IMG/VR virus record: IMGVR_UViG_3300025127_000171
Coordinates: 1 to 29,894 of that record
DNA length: 29,894 bases
DNA from: a virus
Strand: one strand, 5' to 3'
Within the stretch, counting starts at the first letter, position 1. Every line of letters starts with the position of its first letter. Positions 23,046 to 29,404 of the stretch are shown one piece after another. The notes under the pieces are model-generated. The model did no database searches. It saw nothing but the letters and a program-made list of their open reading frames with translations, and was not told where the DNA came from. The translations under genes were made by a program, and so were the position numbers.

Positions 23046-23524
23046 GTATTAGGAGATATATTAAAAAATGCGAGGAATTTAGAATTTGTGCCGCAAGAGG
23101 TGACAGAGCAGGTCTTGTGCTTCTTGAAAATACTGAAGAAACTGGTAAATCATTGTATACAATACAAGCAGAAGGTTCTGGTAGATTTTCTTCTATTTTT
23201 AATTCTGATTATATTGAGGGAAATGCTAACGGTGCTAACTTTGGATGTATGAAACCATATGCGGGAAAACATCTTATATTTGAATCCTATGAACCTTTCC
23301 TCCAGTATGGATTTAATGCCCTAAGTCCCAATCAAGATTGGGATGGTGAACTTGTAAAAGAATCATTTGATGGGGATGATAGAAGTTGGTTAATATGTTT
23401 TAAAGGTAATCCAATTATCAATGGTAAAGAATTGAAAATCATGGATTATGCAAAGTTAGAAAATAAATTCTATGATGTCAATTTAAATAATGCCATCGTA
23501 GGAGTATTTAAAAAATTATGGTAA
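23042..23524 (+). CDS. Unrecognised protein in the oxygenase operon, possibly a beta-barrel fold
   Basis: 160 aa, soluble, no membrane segment. Segments in order: RRYIKKCEEFRICAARGDR, a central part with GLVLLENTEETGKSLYTIQAEGSGRFS, then CMKPYAGKHLIFESYEPFLQ, SWLICFKGNPIINGKELKIM, and the end NNAIVGVFKKLW. The alternation of short strands and Gly turns would fit a cupin-like or other beta-barrel fold, but the usual cupin metal-binding His/Glu set is not obvious, so this is only a guess. It overlaps the upstream gene by four bases and the following oxygenase by seven. The context suggests it works with, or provides substrate to, the oxygenases. Confidence 0.65.
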   Translation: MSIRRYIKKCEEFRICAARGDRAGLVLLENTEETGKSLYTIQAEGSGRFSSIFNSDYIEGNANGANFGCMKPYAGKHLIFESYEPFLQYGFNALSPNQDWDGELVKESFDGDDRSWLICFKGNPIINGKELKIMDYAKLENKFYDVNLNNAIVGVFKKLW

Positions 23525-24075
23525 ACATTAATTTTGTTTCTATCTATGATAACGCATTGAGTGAAGAAGATTGTGAATTAATTATTGATGAGTTTGAAAA
23601 AAGTTCTAATAAATCACCGGGTTGGTGCGATGATGGTGTTCATGAAAATATTAAAAAATCTACAGATGTTACATACGATATAATGGATACTAATGATACT
23701 ACATTAATTATAGGCGCACGTTTAGAGGAGTATATGAAAAAATATATTGAAGAATATCCAGACGTGGATACAATGTTAAGATCGTGGTCATGTGTGAAAG
23801 GTTTTAATATACAAAAATATCAACCTAATGAAGGATTTTTTAAAAATCACTGCGAGAATTTGTGCAAAGATTCCTCGCATCGTGTTTTAGTTTGGATGTT
23901 CTATCTAAATACAGTACCTGATGGTGGCACGATATTCCCTACACTTGATATTAAAATTGAAGCAATCATGGGTAGGTTAGTAATCTGGCCAGCATATTGG
24001 ACTCATGTTCATAGAGGTGAGATTAGTAAATCTCACATTAAGTATGTTGCCACAGGTTGGCACTCGTATGATTAA
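23518..24075 (+). CDS. 2OG-Fe(II) oxygenase, prolyl-4-hydroxylase-like
   Basis: 185 aa. The metal site is visible as His111-x-Glu113 in GFFKNHCEN and the distal His165 in WTHVHRG. Lys175 in KYVATGW is in the place that binds 2-oxoglutarate. Between them lies the family stretch MFYLNTVPDGGTIFPT, then GRLVIWPAYWTHVHRG, characteristic of the P4H-like branch frequent in cyanophages. The first iron ligand set is HxE instead of the commoner HxD, which is tolerated in some relatives. The reaction expected is hydroxylation of a protein side chain or small molecule, using O2 and 2-oxoglutarate with release of succinate and CO2. It overlaps the upstream gene by seven bases. Substrate unknown; virion proteins with Pro- or Gly-rich segments are nearby candidates. 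Confidence 0.8.
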   Translation: MVNINFVSIYDNALSEEDCELIIDEFEKSSNKSPGWCDDGVHENIKKSTDVTYDIMDTNDTTLIIGARLEEYMKKYIEEYPDVDTMLRSWSCVKGFNIQKYQPNEGFFKNHCENLCKDSSHRVLVWMFYLNTVPDGGTIFPTLDIKIEAIMGRLVIWPAYWTHVHRGEISKSHIKYVATGWHSYD

Positions 24076-24076
24076 A

Positions 24077-24772
24077 ATGTCATTAAAAATAACAGACAAC
24101 GTAACCACAATCGAAAAAGAGGTTCAAGATGGTGATTTTGATTTAAATTTAAAAGATCACATATTACATCTACCATCTTTTATCAACCCTGATATTTGTC
24201 AAGATGTGGTGAAAAATTTAAAAAATACAGGACTTGACAAATCAGCACCGTATACTGATGGATTGCTAAATGATTATACAGATTCTTATTTTGACCCTAA
24301 TATACCTTCAATTTCACATATAAAAAATAAAGTGAGTAAAGATGCTCTAAATTTATACGCAGAAAAGGTAAGAGGGTATAATTGGTCTTATCATAAATCA
24401 GATAAATTTTTTGCCTCTGAAATGATAGTCAGAAGGTATAATGATAAATCAGAATTCAATTATCATTATGATGATATAGTAGGAGAAATATTCCCTCAAT
24501 GGTTTGTTAGAAGAAAGAATATATTAACGTGTAATGTATATTTGAATGATGATAATGAGTATGAGGGTGGTGATTTGCATTTTGCATCTTGTAATCTTTC
24601 ATTAAAACCAAAGATAGGTGATGTTGTTATTTCACCGTCTAATTGGATGTTCTTTCATAAAGTAAATGAAATCACATCTGGTGTGAGATACTCAGGTACA
24701 TATTGGTATTATTATGGGTCAGATAAAAAAGTAGCAAAACGAGCTAGTCATGACGAGAATTTTTTGAAATGA
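24077..24772 (+). CDS. 2OG-Fe(II) oxygenase (HxD...H...R)
   Basis: 231 aa from ATG 24077. An in-frame ATG at 24068 would add three residues, and one at 24005 would need a 71-base overlap with the upstream gene; the two nearer starts fit the spacing better. The iron ligands are His130-x-Asp132 in FNYHYDD and His194 in MFFHKV, and the 2-oxoglutarate Arg is Arg204 in SGVRYSGTYW. The stretch NVYLNDDNEYEGGDLHF followed by GDVVISPSNWMFFHKVNEITSGVRY is the textbook double-stranded beta-helix core of the 2OG-FeII_Oxy group. It is a separate lineage from the preceding P4H-like protein. Its stop overlaps the next ATG (ATGA, 24769-24772). The substrate is not deducible; an adjacent unknown gene may be a partner. 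Confidence 0.8.
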   Translation: MSLKITDNVTTIEKEVQDGDFDLNLKDHILHLPSFINPDICQDVVKNLKNTGLDKSAPYTDGLLNDYTDSYFDPNIPSISHIKNKVSKDALNLYAEKVRGYNWSYHKSDKFFASEMIVRRYNDKSEFNYHYDDIVGEIFPQWFVRRKNILTCNVYLNDDNEYEGGDLHFASCNLSLKPKIGDVVISPSNWMFFHKVNEITSGVRYSGTYWYYYGSDKKVAKRASHDENFLK

Positions 24773-25437
24773 TTAGATATACAATGTTAGAGACACAAAT
24801 ATCTGAAGGACATCATACATCCTGTCATTTTTGTTTTGATAAATTTGAGGGATCACTTGACAGAGGATTAGATTTATCAAAGTACGAACTTTCAATTACA
24901 GATCCAAGAACACATTTTCACGTTCACTATTTAAATCGTGATGGTGATTATATTGACAAAAAAGTTTTAGATGCGTACGATATAAATGTTGACTTTCCAG
25001 TTATATTTTTTGGAAGAGAGTTACCCTTTAGGGATGGATTTAGATGTGCATTTCATCTAAGCACTTTGAAAAAATTAAAGTCACCCTTCGTGAGAGATGT
25101 TGTCAAGATTATTAAATTATTTAAAGGAAATTTCATTGATGTTATACTTGCAAGTGAATTTACACAGGATGGTGTGATAAGAGACAGTCACATAAATATC
25201 GAGATTATTCCGCACATGAAAAATCACTACGAGATAAGTAAAATATTAGAAAAAAACTTTGAGTTGCCTAAACTAGATTACTTTATAGAAAGTTTTGATG
25301 ATTATAATGAGAAAGATTTTGCGTGGCATATTAAAATAAAGTTATTCCGATATTATAAGAAACCCTTAGTTAAATTTTACAAAACATATCCTAACAATCC
25401 GTACCTACAATATAAACATCATGATAAGCAAAACTGA
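24769..25437 (+). CDS. Unrecognised protein inside the oxygenase operon
   Basis: 222 aa, soluble, rich in aromatic residues, His and Lys. The first part has several His residues (EGHHTSCHFCFD; DPRTHFHVHYLNRDGDY). The middle has FPVIFFGRELPFRDGFRCAFHL and then helical KLKSPFVRDVVKIIKLFKGNFIDVILASEF. The C-terminal part is Lys/Tyr-rich. No HxD...H...R arrangement of the 2OG type can be followed with confidence, and no other known motif is seen. It overlaps the preceding oxygenase by four bases and the next by 17. The strict coupling suggests a shared pathway with the oxygenases, but no function is proposed. Confidence 0.65.
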   Translation: MIRYTMLETQISEGHHTSCHFCFDKFEGSLDRGLDLSKYELSITDPRTHFHVHYLNRDGDYIDKKVLDAYDINVDFPVIFFGRELPFRDGFRCAFHLSTLKKLKSPFVRDVVKIIKLFKGNFIDVILASEFTQDGVIRDSHINIEIIPHMKNHYEISKILEKNFELPKLDYFIESFDDYNEKDFAWHIKIKLFRYYKKPLVKFYKTYPNNPYLQYKHHDKQN

Positions 25438-25978
25438 TTTAAAAAATTTATACGAGTGGGCAAAGGATAAGGATTTTCCTATTAGAAAGACATCTGTATA
25501 TCCACAGTCAATATATAAAAAAAGTTCAAGTGGATATTATAAAAAATCTTATGGAACTGATAAAATTCATTCATATTCTAATAAAGAAATTTATAGTTTT
25601 CCTCTTAAGTTTGGTCGTAAGAAACCAATTATTCGTGAAAGTTTAATTCCATCAAATATTATCAATATATTAAGGAATGAAGAGATATTATATACAGTTG
25701 TCTCAATATTTCAGAGTGAAACTTTCTTAAAACCACATCGTGACCCACACATATATCAATTTCCATATAAGAGAATACAAATACCATTGGAGATACCAGA
25801 TAAAAATAAATGTTATATGGAATGGATTGATATTAAAGGTGGAAGAATAAATTGGGAAGAAGGTATACCACAAGTTTGTGATGTTATGCACCATACTCAT
25901 CAGGCATACAACAAATCAGATAAAGAAATGGTTATAATGATGATAGATGTAAAAATGGATACTGAGGTCGAGTTATGA
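25421..25978 (+). CDS. Aspartyl/asparaginyl beta-hydroxylase-like 2OG oxygenase
   Basis: 185 aa. The core resembles the Asp/Asn hydroxylase family. His106-x-Asp108 lies in FLKPHRDPHIYQFPYKRIQIPLEI, where 'lkpHrDp......R.hipLe.p' is typical. The distal metal His160 is in HHTHQAYNKSDKEMVIMMIDV, matching the usual 'H.aWN.s...R..l..Dv' segment, with Lys168 in place of the more usual Arg. A Trp/Glu segment, GGRINWEEGIP, precedes it. Family members hydroxylate Asp/Asn side chains in proteins, or related small molecules. It overlaps the upstream unknown by 17 bases and the next gene by four (ATGA). The N-terminal 65 residues are Lys/Tyr/Ser-rich and unassigned. Confidence 0.75.
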   Translation: MISKTDLKNLYEWAKDKDFPIRKTSVYPQSIYKKSSSGYYKKSYGTDKIHSYSNKEIYSFPLKFGRKKPIIRESLIPSNIINILRNEEILYTVVSIFQSETFLKPHRDPHIYQFPYKRIQIPLEIPDKNKCYMEWIDIKGGRINWEEGIPQVCDVMHHTHQAYNKSDKEMVIMMIDVKMDTEVEL

Positions 25979-26583
25979 AAATTGATTATAATGTGGAAAA
26001 TATTTTTCCTGTGCCAATACACATTATTGATATTGATAATTTCTCATCACTACAGAAAAAGTTAATTTATTTGGCATACAAAGAGGAAAAAAGAAGTCAG
26101 GGTCAGGGTAGAAAAGCATCAAACGTAGGTGGTTATCAATCATTTCCATTTCAACTACGAGAAAGAAATGATAAATTGAGTCAAGTTCTCTTGGGTATTT
26201 TAAGTAATCTACCTTGCTTTGAAGAATCAATTGAAATTGAGTCGAGTGCTTGGATAAACATTAATAAACCTGGTGACTCTAATCAAAATCATAATCACCC
26301 TGCTACAAATCTTGCAGGAGTTCTATGGATTAAGATACCTGAGAACTCTGGTAATATAAAATTTTTATCACCTTACAATTTCTCATCTTACGGTGAAATT
26401 CATTCTTATACAGAGGATTTTAAACTGATGACAAAATATTATTATGATTATGTTTTTGAACCAAAGGAAGGCAGTATGATAATTTTCCCTGCACATTTGA
26501 TTCATAAAGTAGAGGAAAATAAGTCTGATGAAGATAGAATATCTGTATCATTTAACATAGATTTGCATGGTTATCTTAGTTAA
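25975..26583 (+). CDS. 2OG-Fe(II) oxygenase of the TIGR02466/Oxy_5 type
   Basis: 202 aa. The family pattern is clear: SAWININKPGDSNQNHNHPATNLAGVLWIKIPENSGN in the middle (about 91-127), then GSMIIFPAHLIHKVEENKSDEDRISVSFNID at the end. The expected metal ligands are His106 and/or His108 with distal His177, and Arg188 for the co-substrate. This group uses an 'N.pG..n..H.Hp.s.lsGv.yi' signature that differs from the other three oxygenases of the operon. It is the last gene of the operon. Downstream is a 118-base gap with the next promoter and only a weak 5-bp hairpin (CATAC/GTATG, 26600-26613), so how transcription stops here is unclear. The substrate is unknown. Confidence 0.8.
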   Translation: MKIDYNVENIFPVPIHIIDIDNFSSLQKKLIYLAYKEEKRSQGQGRKASNVGGYQSFPFQLRERNDKLSQVLLGILSNLPCFEESIEIESSAWININKPGDSNQNHNHPATNLAGVLWIKIPENSGNIKFLSPYNFSSYGEIHSYTEDFKLMTKYYYDYVFEPKEGSMIIFPAHLIHKVEENKSDEDRISVSFNIDLHGYLS

Positions 26584-26650
26584 ATATTAAAATATTATAC
26601 ATACCTTTGTATGGTTTGTTCGTCAGATACTAGATTTTTTTAAAGGGATG

Positions 26651-26678
26651 TTGACAACCACGAAATTTATTGTATAAT
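26651..26678 (+). promoter_or_regulatory. Consensus sigma70 promoter before the ParB-like gene
   Basis: A perfect -35 TTGACA (26651-26656) and a perfect -10 TATAAT (26673-26678) are separated by 16 bases. Transcription would start near 26685, leaving a leader of about 17 bases before the ATG at 26702, with no clear Shine-Dalgarno sequence. It marks the change from virion and oxygenase genes to DNA-metabolism genes and would be used by host RNA polymerase early in infection. The rest of the 118-base gap holds only AT-rich sequence and a weak hairpin. Confidence 0.75.
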
Positions 26679-26701
26679 AGTAGTATAGTTAAAAAATTTT
26701 T

Positions 26702-27901
26702 ATGGAATCTTATATTGAGTCTGATTTTTCTGCAATAGATAATTCTTTAATAGGTAAAATTGATATGAGTAAAGTTGAAATTAACGAAAACTTATTATTT
26801 AATTCCGATCTACTAGAAAAATGTAGAATTTTCAGTCCACCAATAGCTCCAAGTTTGAAGGGATATGGAAAACTTGTTGAAGATCAACTTCAATTAATTG
26901 ACATGAGACAAGTTCATCCTGCTGGAAGAGAAATAAGAAATAAGAAGACAGGTGAAGTTTTACCAAAAGGATTTCAAGTAAGGACAGATATTACGATAGA
27001 TCATGGAAATCGTGATGCAATATTACAAGACATTGAGCAAAATGATTGGAACTCACATGCTAAACAGATAATATTATTTTTACTGCCAGATGAGTTTAAA
27101 TATTGGAAAGATGGTGTAGAGGTAATTTACGGTATATTAGATGGCAACCATAGATATGATGCTGCGAGTATGGCGGCACAGGAAAACATAATCGCTTGGT
27201 TAGTTGACATTCCGCTTAAGAAGTTAAGAAAATATGGTAATGCAGAAGCAAATCGTCAACAAAATTCATCAAAACCAAGATCAAATCAAGATATTGCAGA
27301 TTCAATAAAAATTGATTTAGATGATTCTACTACTCAACTATCTAAAGATGTCAAAAAGGCAGAGGATGATGATGAATTGGATGTAAGAGAAGTTTTAAGT
27401 AGAGAATTAGATGACTATCATGTGCATCCAAAAACAAAACATCCGATTATAAGAATTATTATTGATGAATCTAATATAGTTGTTGATAGAAAAGATTATG
27501 ATGCAAAAACAAGAGAATATTATGTGTCAGAATTTTGCACTTCATGGATTAAAGTCAAAGGAAAAGATTGGGATTATGAAACAACAGACGGAGTACGAGT
27601 TATTTTGATTGAAGCATCTGGTTCAAATGACCTGATAGTTTCAGGAAAAATTAGTAGGATGCAAAATTCAAATGTACCCATATCTATTTGTTTCTCTAAT
27701 GCAAAGGGTCAAAAGGTAACAAAAGATAATCGTGATAAAATTCGTAGACAATTTATGGAAAAGGTTTTCAAGAATATAAGAGTTATTGGAGAAGCAGATC
27801 AAAAATTATTCATAAAGAAAAATGGAGTTATCCCATCATTCGAGTGTCTTCCCGAACTAGCAGATGAACTTGAGACGAATAAACTAATCAGAGTAATTTA
27901 G
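26702..27901 (+). CDS. ParB-like (ParB/sulfiredoxin superfamily) DNA-associated protein
   Basis: 399 aa. The segment YGILDGNHRYDAASMAA (residues 143-159) is the ParB 'G.HR..Aa' box. It is preceded by LIDMRQVHPAGREIRN and DITIDHGNRDAIL, the order seen in ParB N-terminal domains. A helix-turn-helix-like stretch, RSNQDIADSIKIDLDD, lies at about 193-208. The C-terminal half (about 215-399) is unassigned, with PIIRIIIDES, an acidic region, and a Lys/Arg-rich segment KVTKDNRDKIRRQFMEK. Such proteins act as DNA-binding CTPases, nucleases or adaptors, and phage ParB-like genes often lie beside DNA methyltransferases. Here a nuclease and a methyltransferase follow at once. It has its own consensus promoter and is closed by a strong terminator. 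Its exact role is unclear. Confidence 0.7.
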   Translation: MESYIESDFSAIDNSLIGKIDMSKVEINENLLFNSDLLEKCRIFSPPIAPSLKGYGKLVEDQLQLIDMRQVHPAGREIRNKKTGEVLPKGFQVRTDITIDHGNRDAILQDIEQNDWNSHAKQIILFLLPDEFKYWKDGVEVIYGILDGNHRYDAASMAAQENIIAWLVDIPLKKLRKYGNAEANRQQNSSKPRSNQDIADSIKIDLDDSTTQLSKDVKKAEDDDELDVREVLSRELDDYHVHPKTKHPIIRIIIDESNIVVDRKDYDAKTREYYVSEFCTSWIKVKGKDWDYETTDGVRVILIEASGSNDLIVSGKISRMQNSNVPISICFSNAKGQKVTKDNRDKIRRQFMEKVFKNIRVIGEADQKLFIKKNGVIPSFECLPELADELETNKLIRVI

Positions 27902-27920
27902 ACAATTAAATAAGTGTCAC

Positions 27921-27947
27921 ATCCCTCTACACAGAGGGATTTTTTTT
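27921..27947 (+). terminator. Strong Rho-independent terminator after the ParB-like gene
   Basis: ATCCCTCT (27921-27928) and AGAGGGAT (27933-27940) form a perfect 8-bp stem with an ACAC loop. A run of eight T residues (27940-27947) follows. It lies 20 bases after the stop codon and directly in front of an extended -10 promoter, so it isolates the ParB-like gene from the nuclease gene. Confidence 0.9.
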
Positions 27948-27955
27948 GCTATAAT
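27947..27955 (+). promoter_or_regulatory. Extended -10 promoter (TGCTATAAT) for the nuclease-methyltransferase pair
   Basis: The sequence TGCTATAAT (27947-27955) is a perfect extended -10 element. No good -35 is present; the expected place is taken by the terminator hairpin. Transcription would start near 27962. An AGGAAC ribosome site lies about 9 bases before the ATG at 27986. An almost identical element (TGCTATGAT) precedes the helicase gene. Confidence 0.6.
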
Positions 27956-27985
27956 TAATTTGTACACACAACAGGAACGAACATC

Positions 27986-28525
27986 ATGTTAAATGAAATG
28001 TTTGCCGATGGTTCATTACAGAACTATATTAGCACAAATCTAGCAGACCCTTGGATTGACACACCTTTTGAAGGTTATGTCTATATGTCTCCAAAACAAA
28101 AAGGAGAGTTTGGAGAGAGATTTACGTCAAAATATTTAAAATTGTTAGGATTTGACGTAAAGAGAGCAAAGACATCTACAGCAGGTCATGACAGAATTGT
28201 CTCTAAAATACTAACTGAGATGAAATTTTCTCTTGCAACTAGAGATAAATCTAAAGGTGGTGTTATCTTTGATAAGTTTATTATCAATCATGTTTCATCT
28301 GGAAAAGATTGGGAGAGACTTATTTTTGTAGGCATCAATGAGAAGGAAGAGGACATGAGAGTTATCTGGTTCACTAAAGATGACTTCAATAATCATATTC
28401 AATCTGACAAATCACTTTTCAATGTTCAACAAGGTGGAAAGGGAGTTGGCAACGATGATTACATTTGCACAAAAGTTGAATCTCTGCTACAATGTGATTG
28501 GGTTAAGAGTATTAATTTATGGTAG
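27986..28525 (+). CDS. PD-(D/E)xK nuclease, probable restriction endonuclease of a phage R-M pair
   Basis: 179 aa. The region KQKGEFGERFTSKYLKLLGFDVKRAKTSTAGHDRIV then TEMKFSLATR shows the layout of a PD-(D/E)xK nuclease. A helix with Glu41/Glu44 is followed by Asp69 and then Glu78-x-Lys80 on the next strand. Such folds are common in Type II restriction enzymes and Holliday or repair nucleases. The C-terminal part is beta/alpha with Trp and Gly-rich segments (NVQQGGKGVGNDDYICTKV). It overlaps the methyltransferase gene by seven bases, so the two are translated together, which is the classic organisation of a restriction-modification pair. It is expressed from its own extended -10 promoter after a terminator. 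An alternative is a free-standing host-DNA-degrading nuclease protected by the methyltransferase. The recognition sequence cannot be predicted. Confidence 0.65.
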   Translation: MLNEMFADGSLQNYISTNLADPWIDTPFEGYVYMSPKQKGEFGERFTSKYLKLLGFDVKRAKTSTAGHDRIVSKILTEMKFSLATRDKSKGGVIFDKFIINHVSSGKDWERLIFVGINEKEEDMRVIWFTKDDFNNHIQSDKSLFNVQQGGKGVGNDDYICTKVESLLQCDWVKSINLW

Positions 28526-29241
28526 ATTTACGTTTGGGAGATTGTTTAGATATTCTCCCAACAATACCTGATAATAGTATTGATATGGTAATGGTTGATT
28601 TACCATACGGAACTACTGCTTGCAAGTGGGATAGTATCATCCCACTTGATTTTTTATGGGAACAATATAATCGTATTTGTGAAGATAATGCAGCGATGGT
28701 ATTTACCGCAGCACAACCTTTTACCACAATACTTGCATCATCTAATATACAGAACTTTAAGTATGAGTGGATATGGGAAAAACCACAGGGAACTAACCCT
28801 ATGAACGCTAAAGTGATGCCATTAAAATCACATGAAAATATATTAGTTTTTTATAGAAGTAAACCAACATATAATCCCCAAATGTGGTATTCTACACCTT
28901 ATAGTGGGTTTAGTTCTGATGTATCAAAGATAGGAGAAGTATATGGTAGTCAAAAATCAAAGCACAGAGATAATCCAGAGGGTTCTAGGTATCCTAAAAC
29001 AATATTAAAGTACAAACAAGAAAAAGGTTTACATCCAACACAAAAACCAGTAGGATTGATGGAGTATTTAATCAAAACTTATACAAATGAGGGAGATAGT
29101 GTTCTTGATAATACAATGGGGTCAGGAACTACAGGAGTTGCATGTGTTAATTGCAATCGTAACTTCACAGGTATCGAGTCGGACAAAAAATACTTTGACA
29201 TTGCAAAAGAAAGAATAGAAGTTGGAAAGTTACCAATTTAG
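28519..29241 (+). CDS. Beta-class DNA methyltransferase (N6-adenine or N4-cytosine)
   Basis: 240 aa. Catalytic motif IV DLPY is at residues 27-30 (MVDLPYGTTACKWD), near the N-terminus. The LHPTQKPVGLMEYLI segment is at 171-185, and the AdoMet-binding motif I DNTMGSGTTG is at 197-206. Motif IV before motif I is the beta-class order, and DLPY is compatible with N6-adenine or N4-cytosine methylation. The motif I variant DNTMGSGTT replaces the usual DPF.GSGTT. The gene overlaps the nuclease by seven bases (28519-28525). The size is typical of compact phage enzymes, with little room for a target-recognition domain (about residues 90-165). Likely role: protect phage DNA against the partner nuclease, or against host restriction. 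Confidence 0.8.
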   Translation: MVDLRLGDCLDILPTIPDNSIDMVMVDLPYGTTACKWDSIIPLDFLWEQYNRICEDNAAMVFTAAQPFTTILASSNIQNFKYEWIWEKPQGTNPMNAKVMPLKSHENILVFYRSKPTYNPQMWYSTPYSGFSSDVSKIGEVYGSQKSKHRDNPEGSRYPKTILKYKQEKGLHPTQKPVGLMEYLIKTYTNEGDSVLDNTMGSGTTGVACVNCNRNFTGIESDKKYFDIAKERIEVGKLPI

Positions 29242-29404
29242 AATGATGCAGAGGTCATAAACAGACGTAGAATTATGCGATTCTTACTTCTCTCACTTTG
29301 AGACAAATTGTTTCGTGTTAACGTGTGTCAGTTGACATAGTGACACATAGGGTTCCCCATTGATGTTTTTTGTGCTATGATATGTACATATCAATGAATT
29401 ATAC
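29242..29404 (+). promoter_or_regulatory. Control region of the helicase gene
   Basis: This 163-base gap holds an inverted repeat TGTGTCA/TGACACA (29324-29330 and 29341-29347, 10-base spacer). An extended -10 TGCTATGAT lies at 29373-29381, and a perfect 16-bp palindrome TGATATGTACATATCA at 29378-29393 overlaps the -10 and the expected start site. No -35 at the right distance is seen. A repressor or other dimeric regulator binding the palindrome is the simplest reading. No small gene or RNA is evident in the rest. Confidence 0.5.

Noticed and set aside
24005-24076. Upstream ATG extending the second oxygenase by 24 residues
   Set aside because: It would overlap the preceding oxygenase gene by 71 bases over its conserved 3' end, and the added residues show no family similarity. 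Starts at 24068 or 24077 match the tight junctions of the other genes.
26600-26613. CATAC/GTATG hairpin after the oxygenase operon
   Set aside because: A 5-bp stem without a following T-run is not a convincing terminator.
29242-29323. Possible tRNA or small RNA in the gap after the methyltransferase
   Set aside because: No cloverleaf, CCA-like end or stable fold could be traced.
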